Notes: generated by a model not told the origin, from the letters alone. Positions 10,552-20,651 are shown, numbered from the stretch's first letter. The stretch: DNA of 64,000 nt from Verrucomicrobiota bacterium (GCA_027493615.1 JAOSKK010000001.1:62001-126000); one strand, 5' to 3'. Numbers and translations: made by a program.

Positions 10552-11714
10552 ATTGAGTGGTCTCCACAAACCGCACAAACGCCTGCTGCTCCGCGGCGAC
10601 CGCGGCGGTGTCGCCCATGCACTTGTAAAACCAGGATCGTCCGCCCCGGAGCACCCCTGCCGCCAGCATGCGTTTGCCGGTGTCGGGATTCTCAAGGTCG
10701 GCGAAGTACGTTTCGGCACCGCTGACCTGGAGTGGCTTGAGGGCGGCCAGCAGCTCGTTCTCAGCTTGCGGCGGCAACCCGAGTTGCCGGCGCCACCGGT
10801 TCACGTTGGCCGCGGTTCCGCCACCGTCGCCCGGCAGCACCGCCACAGTGATCTCGACCTTCCCGTCGGCACCGTCGGGGACGTACTTCGCCAGTTGCAT
10901 GGCGCCGGGTGTCTGGACCTTCCAGTTCGCCGGGACGGTGAAGGCGGGGTCCGCGGAGCCGCCGGACGAGGGCGGGGGGAGTCGCGGCGGCCGGCGCAGC
11001 AGGGACCGGCACCGGCGGCGTCGCTTGAGAGGCTGTATCCGCCGAGCCCGCGGATTGCGTGGCAGCCGGAAAGCGAAGGGTCTGGAGGAAGGCGACGAGC
11101 GTCGACTTCTGGGCGGTCACCAGGGCGTCGTCACCGGTCATCTTGTAGAACCACGCCAACCCATCGCGGCGCTGGATGGCGGCAAGGGTGCGCTTCCGCG
11201 CCGCCTGGCCTTCGGGGCCGGCAAGGTCGAAGAGTTGGCCGTCGCGTCCGCCGATGCGCACCGGTTCGGCCCGGCGCGCGAGTTCCTCGGCGGAGAGCGG
11301 CGGGGCGCCCAGTTGGGCGAGCCAGCGGTTGACATTGTCGAGGTCGCTGCCGGCCTGCCCGAGCAGGGGGATGATGGTCAGCTCCGCCTTCTGATCGTTG
11401 TCGCCGCTGATGGCGAAGTGCCCGATACGCATCTGGCTGGCGGGCAGCGCCTGCCAGCCGGCGGGCAGGTCCCATTCGAGGGCGGGCGTGTCCGGGGTGG
11501 CGGGCAGCTCCCGGCCCGTAATCCCGGCGTGCGGATCGGCGGCCGGGGCGGCGAGGACCTTGACGTCCTTGGGGGCTTCGTAGACGCGCACATCATCGCG
11601 GCCGCAGCCCGTGGCCAAGGCCGGCAGGAGGACCCAGAGCCATCGGGGGCGCTGGGTCCCGGTCGAAGTATCGAGGCGGCGCGCGGAGCGGCCGGCGTTC
11701 GTCGCCGAAGTCAT
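10541..11714 (-). CDS. Lipoprotein with duplicated domain, first gene of the resB-ccsA operon (one frameshift)
   Basis: About 390 aa when repaired. The ATG at 11714 leads to a lipobox (LLPALATGCG), so it is a probable outer- or inner-membrane lipoprotein. Two copies of one domain follow: each has a Trp-rich start (LPAGWQALPASQMR / VPANWKVQTPGAMQ), a NVNRWRRQLG/NVNRWLAQLG motif, and an end of the form WFYKMTGD/WFYKCMGD followed by AFVRFV. An Ala-Pro linker joins them. One extra G in the run 10974-10979 separates the copies. I do not recognise a named family; its operon position suggests a part in cytochrome c maturation (inference). Confidence 0.75.
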
Positions 11715-12022
11715 GCGAAATTGTTACGGTACAGGACAATTCTTGGCAAATGGTCTTGGTGATTCTCGTGCGTCGGTGCGGGAAGGCGGCCGGGGGATCG
11801 CCGCCGTCGCGGGGTGGAGGGGGAACGACAAGCGCCGCTGGAGGCCGGTGCACGCCATATCCGTTGCGCGGGCCGGATCGGGCGGGAATCGCGACAGCGT
11901 TTGGTGAGAGTGCGAGTGCGCGCTGGCGTAAAATGTTAGTTGACGACGCGTAGGGCGTGCGCGAAGCTGCGCGCGTCAGTGACTAACAGGTTCGGTAAAC
12001 AACAACAACAGAAGGCTTGAAG
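11715..12022. other. Divergent intergenic region
   Basis: 308 bp between the leftward cytochrome c operon and the rightward PEP-CTERM gene. It must hold both promoters, but I cannot pick a convincing -35/-10 pair. The last 40 bases are A/C-rich (CAACAACAACAG) before a GAAGG ribosome-binding site. No ORF is supported. Confidence 0.5.
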
Positions 12023-12522
12023 ATGCGAAAAGCAATAATCGCACTGGGGTTGGCGGGGCTGATTCCGGCCGTTCAGGCGGCCGCGTTCCTCACGTTGACA
12101 CCTGGTACAGCGGGCGTGTTGCCGCCGGTGACGGCGGCCACGACGGGGGCGGGTGCCGCGGCTTGGGCACCGGGCGGGGCCGTTGCCGGCGTCGCCATCG
12201 CGACCGACTTGGACTCGGCCGCTGGTGGGTTTGGGTACGTTGTGAACCAGGCCACGGGTACGATCGCTGCCGCGATCCCGCCGACGCTGGTGTTGGCGTA
12301 CAGCGGCATTCTGCCCGTGCCCGGCGCGCTGGCGGTCAACACGGTGTATTACCTCATCGCCGACACCGCGGTGCTCGGTGTGGGGATCCCGCCCCGATCG
12401 CGCCCTATCTGAAGACGGAGACGTTCGAACTGTTTGAGGTCATTCCGGAGCCCGGTACCTACGCCTTGCTGGCGGGGTTGGGTCTGGTGGGCTTCGCGGG
12501 TTACCGGCGCTTCCGTCGATAA
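12023..12522 (+). CDS. PEP-CTERM sorting domain protein (one frameshift)
   Basis: 166 aa when repaired. ATG 12023 follows GAAGG by seven bases and opens a signal peptide ending VQAAA. The mature part is small and Ala/Gly/Thr-rich. The C-terminus has the PEP-CTERM signal: VIPEPGTYALLAGLGLVGF, then a basic YRRFRR tail, which marks the protein for an exosortase-type export and sorting system. One G is missing in 12382-12385, so the raw frame ends IPPRSRPI, whereas the repaired one reads GVGDPAPIAPYLK into the signal. No exosortase gene is in this window. Confidence 0.88.
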
Positions 12523-12552
12523 GTCGGGGCAGGATTCATTCAGCAATTGCCG

Positions 12553-12585
12553 GAAGCGCAGGCGCAAGCCTGCGCTTCTTCGTTT
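12553..12585 (+). terminator. Terminator hairpin of the PEP-CTERM gene
   Basis: An 11-bp perfect stem (GAAGCGCAGGC / GCCTGCGCTTC) with GCAA loop, followed by TTCGTTT, begins 30 bases after the stop codon. A group II intron remnant starts two bases after it. Confidence 0.85.
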
Positions 12586-12586
12586 G

Positions 12587-13007
12587 GTGCGCCCGGCAGG
12601 GCGCACACCCTTGGGGGCTCAAGTTCCCCCGGTACGCCCGACAAGGGGAAGTGCTGGCCCGACGGCAAGGCGGACGAGGAGTCAGCCGAGGGCATAGTAG
12701 GCGTGGCGACGCGCGGAGGGCCCGGAGGAAGCACGGGGCGTATCGCCGGTCGGATCCATGAGTACTGGCGACGCAGACCGGAAGGCTGAGATGCGGGAGC
12801 GGGACCTGCGTGGTGGAGCGCGGGTTCCGCGCCCATGAATGCGGCCTAGCCCGCCGCCCCGTTCCAGCGGATGGGAAGGGTCTCCTTGCTGGCGACTGTC
12901 CAGGCCCAGGCCTGAACACCAAGGTTCAATTCCAACCGCCGTGATACGGAACCGTACCTCCGGTGGTGTAGGGGGACGGCGGTGATAACCCCGCCTCCCC
13001 ACCCGAC
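12587..13007 (+). ncRNA. ORF-less group II intron (bacterial class C type) or remnant
   Basis: The 5' end GTGCGCCCGGCAGGGCGCAC is the classic bacterial group II start. It is followed by domain I-like sequence (GGGGGCTCAAGTTCCCCC hairpin, then CCCGACAAGGGGAAGTGCTG). At the other end, 12935-12967 folds as domain V: a 7-bp stem ACCGCCG with CGGTGGT (one G-U pair), a bulge, and a capped TACGG/CCGTA-type stem. Bases 12970-13000 form the domain VI stem (GGGGGACGGCGG with CCGCCTCCCC), and the intron ends CCCGAC. Only about 421 nt, no reverse transcriptase. Class C introns insert immediately after terminator hairpins, exactly as here. Confidence 0.8.
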
Positions 13008-13088
13008 GCCCCGTTCAAGAACTCAGGATGTCCGTGGCCTGATCCCCGGGCTTCCCTTGCCCGCGGATTCCGCTACGCTCCCGCGCTG

Positions 13089-14240
13089 ATGTCCCTGTGG
13101 CGAGTCGTCCTGCGCGAGCTGGTGCATCGGAAGCTCAACGCGCTGCTCAGTACCCTGGGAATCGCGGCCGCCGTGGCGCTGTTCGTTGCGTACTTCACCA
13201 CGGCCGAGGCGGCGAACCGGGAGACCACGCGCGTCACCCGTGACCTCGGCTTCAACCTGCGCATCATTCCCGGAAACACCGACATGGAACGGTTCTGGGC
13301 GGACGGGTACGCCGATCAGACGATGCCCGAGGAGACGGTCGATCGCCTTGCGAACCACCCCGGCGTGTGGGTGGTGTTCAATCACCTGGTCGCAACGCTG
13401 CAGGAGAAGGTGCTGGTCCGCGGCCGGGAGATCCTCCTCACCGGCCTGGCCCGCGCGCGCACCGCCCCCGCCCAGCAGAAGCAACCCATGGGCTTCGCCA
13501 TCGAGCCCGGCACAGTCCACATCGGTCACGAGGTGGCCCGGCTGTTCGGCCTGCACAAGGGCGATGCGCTCGAGCTCGACGCGACCCGCTTCACGGTGGC
13601 GCAATGCCTCGCTGAGAGCGGCACCGACGACGACCTTCGGGTCTTCGGTTGGCTGCCCGACGTGCAGCGGATCCTGAATCGGCCGGGCCGCATCAACGAG
13701 ATCAAGGCGATCGACTGCCTCTGCCTGACCGCCGACCAGGACCCCTTGACGCTCCTCCGCGAGGAACTGGCCCAGGCGTTGCCGGAGGCGAAGGTGGTGC
13801 AACTCCGGACGATCGCCGACGCCCGCGCCCGGCAACGGCAGACCACAACCCGCTACGCCGCGTTCCTCACGCCCTTCCTCCTGACCGCCGCCGCCGCCTG
13901 GGTGGGCGTGCTGTCCATCCTGAACGTGCGCGAACGCCGGCTCGAGCTGGGCATCCTGCGCGCGCTGGGTTACGGATCGTTCCGCCTCGCGGGATTGTTC
14001 CTGGCGCGGGCGGTCCTGCTGGGGATCGTGGGGGCCGCCGCCGGCTACCTGGTCGGTTCGGCGCTTGCCCTGCACTACGGACCGGCCCTTTTCCCGGTGA
14101 CGGCAAGGGCAATCCAGGCTCTGCCGTCGCTGCTGCTCGGGAGCGCGATCGCGGCACCCACCCTGGCCGCACTGGCCAGCCTGATTCCGGCCGTCTTCGC
14201 CGTCGTTCAAGACCCGGCGGAAATCCTGCGCGAGGGATAG
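13089..14240 (+). CDS. FtsX-like ABC transporter permease
   Basis: 383 aa, intact. One N-terminal TM (LNALLSTLGIAAAVALFVAYF), a large periplasmic MacB-PCD-like region (about 45-255), then three TM segments (FLTPFLLTAAAAWVGVLSIL, LAGLFLARAVLLGIVGAAAG, LLLGSAIAAPTLAALASL). The intracellular motif RERRLELGILRALGY before TM3 is diagnostic of FtsX/LolC/MacB permeases. It pairs with the ATPase four bases downstream. The substrate is not evident. Confidence 0.88.
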   Translation: MSLWRVVLRELVHRKLNALLSTLGIAAAVALFVAYFTTAEAANRETTRVTRDLGFNLRIIPGNTDMERFWADGYADQTMPEETVDRLANHPGVWVVFNHLVATLQEKVLVRGREILLTGLARARTAPAQQKQPMGFAIEPGTVHIGHEVARLFGLHKGDALELDATRFTVAQCLAESGTDDDLRVFGWLPDVQRILNRPGRINEIKAIDCLCLTADQDPLTLLREELAQALPEAKVVQLRTIADARARQRQTTTRYAAFLTPFLLTAAAAWVGVLSILNVRERRLELGILRALGYGSFRLAGLFLARAVLLGIVGAAAGYLVGSALALHYGPALFPVTARAIQALPSLLLGSAIAAPTLAALASLIPAVFAVVQDPAEILREG

Positions 14241-14244
14241 CACC

Positions 14245-14936
<692 letters not shown>

Positions 14937-15688
14937 GTGCCACGTGGCCGTCCAGGTAGACCACGTTCAACCCCCGGGCATGCGAGCGGCCATGCGGGAA
15001 GGGCGCGCCCTGCCGGAAGAAGTCGCACAACACCCAGCGCTCGGCAGGACCCGCGTCGGGCTGCGGCTTGTCGGGATCCAGCCAGACCACCCCGCTGGTC
15101 TTGAGCTGCCGCGGCACGAAATTCGCCGTCTCCCGCCAGTAACCGCCCGACTCGGGACAGAACTTGTTGGTCCGAAAGCTCCAATAGACGTAGGAGATGT
15201 TGCCCGCCGCGCGGTTCGTGGGCGTGTCGATCACCGAGTCGATGCCGCCCTTGGGCGTGTAAGCCGGGTCCTGGGCGTAACGCTCGGAGAACCGCGCCTG
15301 CGGGCAGTAGAGCGAGGTCACCAATCCCGGCTGGTACGCCTCCAGTTGCGCCAGCAGCTCCGGATGCGGATTGTGTTCGGTCCATTCCAGCGGATACCAG
15401 TCCGCGGAGTCGTCGGCGTACATCAGCAACGTCAGATTCACCTGCCGCAGGTTGCTCGCACAGGACTTTTCGTGGGCAAGGGACTTGACACGACTGAGCC
15501 CTGGCAGGAGCAGGCTGGCGAGCACGGCGATGATCGCGATCACCACCAACAGCTCGATCAGCGTGAAAGCCGGCAGCGCGGTCGGACATCGCCGGACGCA
15601 TCCCCGCACCCGCATGCTCAGACCCCGGGACGGGCCCGCTGGCGGAAGGGGTATCACGGCCCGACGATGCAACGTTTCGTCGGACCGG

Positions 15689-16098
15689 TCAATCGTGCCC
15701 CTCACGCCGCTGCGGAGCGCGATGCGCCGGCCGGCCGGCGTGAGGGCGAGCGGCCCAGCCCGGGTGAGCAGGACGGCCAAAGCTGGGCGGCGGGGGAGCC
15801 ACGCGGGAGTGGCACAACGGCCCAGGCGGAGGAAACACAATCGGGGGCCGAGGCAACACCACCAAGGGCCGCGGTGCGACCACCACCACCGGAGGGGGCA
15901 GGGGAGGACGGGCGCACGACCGTCGGCGGGGGGCGGCGGGCAGGGCGGAGGTGGTGGCGTGGGGACGGTGCAAGTGACGACGGGCCAGGGAAGGGTCAAC
16001 CCGATCGAGATGCGCACGGAGGTTTCAGCCCGCACGTCAAGGGCGAGGAGGGAGCCGAGGCCGGCCGTTACGAGTGTCAGCCGCATTGTCGTCTTCAT
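15689..16098 (-). CDS. Small secreted Pro/Val-rich protein (one frameshift)
   Basis: 136 aa when repaired. ATG 16098 opens a signal peptide ([20 protein letters not shown]), then SVRISIGL and a long run of [20 protein letters not shown] and PPPPS units, ending in a basic His/Arg-rich tail. One C is missing in the run 15894-15898. Similar short PPVVVAPP-type exported proteins with basic tails occur in Verrucomicrobia; function unknown. It shares a strand with the pseudopilin gene 74 bp downstream. Confidence 0.65.
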
Positions 16099-16280
16099 AC
16101 GTGTCCGATTCGACGTCGGGCTCACGGGGGTCTTCGGGTTCCGGCCATTGGTTAAACCGATAGCCTCGCGTGATCCGGTTATGAAATTGGAAGGCACCCC
16201 GCCGAGCGCCCTTGGTCCAGTGACCGGGGCCATTCCCAGGCAGCGTTGACGTCGCCGCTCCCAGGCGCTTCTATGCCGAC

Positions 16281-16871
16281 GTGATCGCGACCCGGAGCAG
16301 GATTTCCTCGCGCCGCACCGAACCGCGCCGGTGGACGTACGCCGAACTGGCTGCCACCCTGCCGGAGAACAATCTGCCCACCGAATTGTGGGACGGGGAA
16401 CTTGTCATGTCTCCCGCGCCTTCCTTCCTCCACCAGGAGATTGTCGATCGTCTTCATGACCGGCTGAAAACCTGGGTGCGGTCCCATCGCCTCGGCAAGA
16501 CCGCCACCGCGCCGCTCGACATGGTGTTGGCCCCGCGCCGGGCCGTGCAACCCGACCTGGTCTTCATCGCCAACGAACGGCTGGGCATCATCGGCGAGCG
16601 GATCGAAGGAGCCGCTGACCTCGTTGTCGAGGTGCTTTCCCCGGGTACGCGACGCCGGGACCGCCTGGACAAGCGGGACCTCTACGAGCAGCACGGCGTC
16701 AAGGAATACTGGCTCGTGGACCCGGAAGCCCGGACCGTCGAGGTGCTGTTCCTCGAACGCGGGGCATATCGGCTGGTGGGGCGTTGGACCAGCGGCCAGG
16801 CCGGCTCCCGACTGCTCAGAGGTTTCAAAGTCCCGGTCCCGGAGTTGTTCGCCAGCTCCCCCACAGAGTAA
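16281..16871 (+). CDS. Uma2-family (DUF820) endonuclease-like protein
   Basis: 196 aa starting with GTG 16281; an ATG eight bases earlier is closed at once by TGA. PD-(D/E)XK-fold features: [20 protein letters not shown], the catalytic-type core VQPDLVFI and [21 protein letters not shown] (E-x-LSP), then [21 protein letters not shown]. This family is abundant in cyanobacteria, Planctomycetes and Verrucomicrobia; biological role uncertain. Intact, apparently monocistronic. Confidence 0.86.
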   Translation: MIATRSRISSRRTEPRRWTYAELAATLPENNLPTELWDGELVMSPAPSFLHQEIVDRLHDRLKTWVRSHRLGKTATAPLDMVLAPRRAVQPDLVFIANERLGIIGERIEGAADLVVEVLSPGTRRRDRLDKRDLYEQHGVKEYWLVDPEARTVEVLFLERGAYRLVGRWTSGQAGSRLLRGFKVPVPELFASSPTE

Positions 16872-17197
16872 GACCAAGGGTAGTCCGCTTGGGAACCGCG
16901 TGGTGCGGGCGTCCCGCCTGCTGCTGCTTCCTGTCAGGTGCCGCTGGAAGCCGGCGCATTCCCTCCGCTGCGCGTCCTCCCGAGAGCAGTGACCTCCGCA
17001 CCGTTTGGCAGGCGAGTCCCCTTTGGACCGGATTTGCCTCCCGGTATCCTGGAACTTCCATTGAGCTTTGAGCTTTGAGCTTCGTCCTCCGTCCTTTCCT
17101 CCACAGGTGCCTGGCCCCTGAGCAGAAGGAACCGGATGCCGCCCTCGAGGCGGTCTTCGGGGTTGCGGAACCAGGTCGGGGCCATAACTGTAGTGGC
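16872..17197. other. Intergenic stretch with short repeats
   Basis: 326 bp. It holds one copy of the small GC hairpin repeat (16901-16922) just after the Uma2 stop and three units of the heptamer TTGAGCT at about 17061-17081. A minus-strand ORF (16934-17185) has no recognisable motif or start signal and is not called. Confidence 0.5.
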
Positions 17198-18184
17198 ATG
17201 AAGCCTTCAGTGATTCTCACCGCCCTCGCGGTCCCGGTCCTGGCCGGCCTGGGAGGTTGGCAACCAGGTTCCGCGGAGCAGCCCGGCAGGTTCAGCTTGG
17301 TTCAGCGGACGCTCGATCGGGAGGTCGCGGTCGATTTCACCGCCCCCGCAGGGGGCATCTGGCGCGTGGACACCACCAGCGATCTGCAAGGCTGGGAGGG
17401 CTGGGTCTCCTTTACCAGCGCCGGCGTGACCCGGCATCTCGATTCCGCCGCCGCCTATCACCCGCAGCGGTTCTACCGCGCGATCGAGGTCGCCTCGGCG
17501 ACGCCCCTCACCGGCGATCACTTTGCCACTCAAACGGGCGACGCCGTGATCCACCCGGTCAACCACGCGTCCTTCGTCATCGGCTGGGATCACCGCGTGC
17601 TTTATGTCGACCCCGTGGGGGGAGCGGAGCGCTACCGGGATCTCCCGCGCGCCGACTTGATCCTGCTCACCCATGAGCATGGCGATCATCTCCACACCGG
17701 GACCATCGAGAGCGTGCGCGGACCCGACGTCGCGATCGTCGCATCCCAAGCTGCCTTCAACGGCCTGTCGCCCGGCCTCAAGACGTCCGCTCAAGTGCTC
17801 ACGAACGGCGCCCGGGCAACGCTGCTCGGGCTCACAGTCGAAGCCGTTCCCGCCTACAACCTCACGACCAGCAATCATCCCAAGGGCAACGGGAACGGCT
17901 ATGTCCTCACCCTCGGGGGCAAACGGCTGTATATCAGCGGCGACACCGAGGATACGCCCGAACTGCGGGCGCTCCGCGACATCGACATCGCGTTTGTGGC
18001 GATGAACGTGCCTTACACCATGGCGGTCGCCAAAGCTGCCAGCGCCGTGCGCGAGTTCCGCCCGAAGGTGGTTTACCCCTACCACTATCGGAACGCGGAC
18101 GGCACCTTCGCCGATCTCGAGACGTTCAAGTGGCAGGTGGGCACCGACCTCGGCATCGAGGTCCGGCTCCGGAAGTGGTACTGA
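17198..18184 (+). CDS. Exported MBL-fold metallo-hydrolase
   Basis: 328 aa from ATG 17198, with an N-terminal signal-like segment (VILTALAVPVLAGLGGW) and a ~75-residue N-terminal extension ending YHPQRFYRAIE, which resembles the tails of verrucomicrobial secreted proteins. The metallo-beta-lactamase fold follows: HASFVIGWDHRVLYVDP, the metal-binding LLTHEHGDHLHTG, and the C-terminal YISGDTEDTPEL and YPYHYR motifs, as in UlaG/YtnP-like hydrolases. The substrate is unknown. Intact. Confidence 0.85.
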   Translation: MKPSVILTALAVPVLAGLGGWQPGSAEQPGRFSLVQRTLDREVAVDFTAPAGGIWRVDTTSDLQGWEGWVSFTSAGVTRHLDSAAAYHPQRFYRAIEVASATPLTGDHFATQTGDAVIHPVNHASFVIGWDHRVLYVDPVGGAERYRDLPRADLILLTHEHGDHLHTGTIESVRGPDVAIVASQAAFNGLSPGLKTSAQVLTNGARATLLGLTVEAVPAYNLTTSNHPKGNGNGYVLTLGGKRLYISGDTEDTPELRALRDIDIAFVAMNVPYTMAVAKAASAVREFRPKVVYPYHYRNADGTFADLETFKWQVGTDLGIEVRLRKWY

Positions 18185-18189
18185 CCCGG

Positions 18190-19095
18190 GCCCGCGAACC
18201 ACTCAGCCTCGACGGCTACGTCATCCAGGGACGGGGCAGTTCGCCGGGCGGTGCGTTCGAGCTCCCACCCGAATCGCTCGCGGGGTCGTTGGCCGGACGG
18301 CGGGGAAGAGTGGTGTTTCGTGGCGGCGCCCACGTTCCGGGGGGCGAATGTCGTCGAGCCGAAAACCGACATTGTCCTCAACGAGATTCTTACCACGCGC
18401 CGCCCATCCTCGAAGCCGAGGGCACTTCGTTCCGTGAAAGCCCCGGTCAGTGGATCGAGCTGTTCAACCGCGGAAGCAACCGGGTGAGCCCGGCGGGTTG
18501 GTGGTTGGACGAGGCCGTCTCCTTTCGCTCCGATCGCATCGTGCTGCGCGATGCCCGCGACAACCCGGCCGATGTTGTGCGGTACTTCGATGGCGGGGTT
18601 GGCCCGAAGCGGCCGACGGCGGCGGATCCTCCCTCGAGCTCCGCGATCCGTATGCGGACAACACCGCGCCCGAAGCGTGGGCCGCGAGCGACGAAAGCGT
18701 CCGCTCGAGTTGGCAAACCTGCTCATACCGGGGCGTGGCCCGGCCGAGCGCCGTGGAACCGGACGGTCAATGGCATGAGTTCGTCCTGGGATTACTCGGG
18801 GCGGGCGAGGTGTTGCTGGACGACTTGTCGGTCATCGAGTCGCCAGACTTCCAGCACGTCGCAATGCTGCAGAACGGCACGTTCACCCAGGGCACCCCGG
18901 GCGGACCGAACTCGAGCCGCATCCCGAATCCCGGACCGACCTTCGCCCGTCTCCGTCACGATCCGCCTGTCCCGGCGCCCGCGGCACCGGGCAGTTACCT
19001 GGCGCAGCTCTCCGGCCGGCCGGCGCACCGCTGCGGCAGTCGAGCCGGTGGAAGCAGCCAGCCCGCGCTTCTATCGCGTTCTCGGATTACGCTGA
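18190..19095 (+). pseudogene. Decayed lamin-tail-domain (LTD) giant surface protein fragment
   Basis: Pieces of one protein appear in three frames: TFRGANVVEPKTDIVLNEI (about 18328-18390), then YHAPPILEAEG...QWIELFNRGSNRV and IVLRDARDNPADVVRYFDGG (to about 18600), then EAADGGGSSLELRDPYADN...PEAWAASDES...VLLDDLSVIESP. In a third frame the tail SPRFYRVLGLR stops at 19095. These are signatures of the CotH/LTD exported proteins of Verrucomicrobia. There is no start, and sequence between the blocks is shortened relative to the usual order, so it looks like true decay, not only sequencing error. Confidence 0.7.
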
Positions 19096-19145
19096 AGCCC
19101 GGGTTTCGCCCGGGTATTCCATACTCGGCAGAGACCGCGACCGAC

Positions 19146-19247
19146 TGTAGGCGCCGGCGTGAGGAGGCGAAGGGAGCGCAGGCGCCGACGTGAGAAGGCG
19201 TTGTGGATGAGGGCCATTCCCTTCGCCTCCTCACGTCGCGCCTACAG
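19146..19247. repeat. 24-bp palindromic-cluster repeat, locus A
   Basis: Two direct copies of TGTAGGCGCCGACGTGAGGA-like sequence (19146-19169 and 19178-19200) and one inverted copy (19224-19247), so the cluster can fold into a long hairpin. Confidence 0.85.
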
Positions 19248-19379
19248 CGGGTACGGGATCTCCAGGTCAGGGGACGCACGGGGACCAACCCCCGTTGCTG
19301 GTCCGTGCGCGCCGCAACCGATTGCACTCGGGTGTCCGTGCACAGGGTCTCGGGCGGCTGAGTGACGTGGTGGCGATGT

Positions 19380-19859
19380 TCAGTGGCCGCGGCGAAGCCG
19401 GGCGGATCGCGTGGTGGCCAGCGCGTCGCGCAGGACGGGAATCGTCAGTTGGTCCTTCGCCCGGTTCGTGGCGATCTTGCTGGCGAGAATGCGTTCAAGA
19501 GAGAGAACCTTGAGCTTCTGCCGGCCCAGCGGGATGTGGACGCAGTGCTTGATCTCGTCGGCAAACCCGCCCAACCCGTCCATGCGGATCACGATGTCGA
19601 ACAGTTCCGCGCCCTCGCCCGCGAGCATGGGCGGATTGTTGATGGAGGGGGGCACATACGCAGCTCCGACCTCCCGCAAGGCCTGAGACATCTTGGGCTC
19701 GCCGAGATTCTCAAACCAGAGGTCAATGTCCTGCGTGACCACCGGCGCGCCTTGGAGCGTGGCGGCGGAAAGCCCGACGACCATGAAGCGCACTTTGTGC
19801 TTCAGCAGGTTCACCAGCAGACGCCGTTCACTTTCTGAGAATGGCAGTGGCGCGGCCAC
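19380..19859 (-). CDS. Nucleotidyltransferase-like protein (AbiEii/DUF6036-like), possible toxin
   Basis: 159 aa starting with GTG 19859, preceded by GGAG. KVRFMVVGLSAATLQGAPVV with TQDIDLWF matches the minimal nucleotidyltransferase core (VGG-like, then D-x-D) of AbiEii/DUF6036 proteins, where the first motif is VGLSA in place of VGGSA. The later KVLSLERILASKIATNRAKD matches the region after the active site in this group. Its start lies inside the preceding small gene (32-bp overlap), a two-gene arrangement usual for type IV-like toxin-antitoxin systems. Toxin function is inferred only. Confidence 0.7.
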   Translation of the reverse strand: MAAPLPFSESERRLLVNLLKHKVRFMVVGLSAATLQGAPVVTQDIDLWFENLGEPKMSQALREVGAAYVPPSINNPPMLAGEGAELFDIVIRMDGLGGFADEIKHCVHIPLGRQKLKVLSLERILASKIATNRAKDQLTIPVLRDALATTRSARLRRGH

Positions 19860-20037
19860 GGATGAGGCTCCTTTGCAGACGTTCCAGAGGCGGCTGTTCC
19901 AACAGGATCAAGGTGTGCCGCACGTTGTCGGGATCGGCTTCGGGGTGGGCGTTCAGGACCCTGCGCACCCGCGCGGTCAGGCGGGTCGCCCAGCGTTTGG
20001 CCTGAGCGGCCTTCTTGACTTCAGCACGGAGCTTCAT
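19828..20037 (-). CDS. Small basic protein upstream of the nucleotidyltransferase, possible antitoxin
   Basis: 69 aa from ATG 20037: MKLRAEVKKAAQAKRWA, Arg/Lys-rich and predicted helical, then HPEADPDNVRHTLILLEQPP. It overlaps the start of the nucleotidyltransferase gene by 32 bp, so the two are translated from one mRNA. No family recognised. Small size, high charge and tight coupling fit a partner or antitoxin role, which is inference. Confidence 0.55.
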   Translation of the reverse strand: MKLRAEVKKAAQAKRWATRLTARVRRVLNAHPEADPDNVRHTLILLEQPPLERLQRSLIRGRATAILRK

Positions 20038-20079
20038 GCGACCGGTGCAGATTAGGGGATTCGTGGCCCATTGTCACCG

Positions 20080-20304
20080 GTGTTTCCGATCCCTCCCCGG
20101 CTCCCCGCCGCCGATCCCTATGACCAGAGCAACCTCGCCGCAGCCCACCCGGAGAAGGTCGCCGCGATGCAGGAACGCCTCAACGCGCTGGGCCGGGAAG
20201 CCGCCAAGCCGCTCGCGCTGATACACACCGGGGAGGCCAAGCCCGCTCCCGCCCGTCGCCGCCCTGCATCTCCACGGTTGGTGCCCAAAGAGGAGAACGG
20301 ATGA
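20080..20304 (+). pseudogene. C-terminal remnant of a sulfatase
   Basis: The frame reads AADPYDQSNLAAAHPEKVAA, then MQERLNALGREAAKPLALI, and stops at 20304. This is the typical end of arylsulfatase A-type proteins (...LAADPYE-x-x-NLAAAHPEKVA...). No catalytic CxPSR segment or start lies upstream, so the gene is 5'-truncated. It may be a leftover of a polysaccharide-utilisation region shared with the fucosidase next door. Confidence 0.6.
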
Positions 20305-20651
20305 GGGCCAATTCATGGCATCGTTCGCTTCCACGCGTTTCCCGGTCTCTCATCGTGCGCAGGGGCCGTATCGGCTTGGCACAGCGCTCGGTGTACGCCC
20401 GCCTTGACACCCTTCGTGAGCCCGGCCGCACATGAGTGGTATGGTCGTCGGAAGCGTTCTGTTCCTGGCGGACCTGCTCGCGGGCCATGAACCGCGGCGG
20501 GTGCAGGCTGGAAGCCCGCACCACAGGTTCAGGGGGAGGACCCGACCACGCGCGCGGAACCACGGTGGTGCCCTGGCCGCCCGACGAACGGGATGCCGCC
20601 GACCTCCTTTTTCCTCGTCATTCTGCCGCCGCGGGGATAAGCAGGGCTCCC
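20305..20651. other. Intergenic stretch without a supported gene
   Basis: 347 bp between the sulfatase remnant and the fucosidase. It contains an inverted copy of the GC hairpin repeat at 20501-20524 (GTGCAGGC...GCCCGCACCAC). I see no other gene, promoter or RNA that I can support. Confidence 0.5.

Noticed and set aside
12536..12922. 128-codon minus-strand ORF behind the PEP-CTERM gene
   Set aside because: It covers the terminator and the group II intron in antisense; the nucleotide-level RNA signals explain the region better.
16934..17185. 83-codon minus-strand ORF starting MAPTWFRNPEDRLEGG
   Set aside because: No recognisable domain, no ribosome-binding site, and it runs through repeat sequence.
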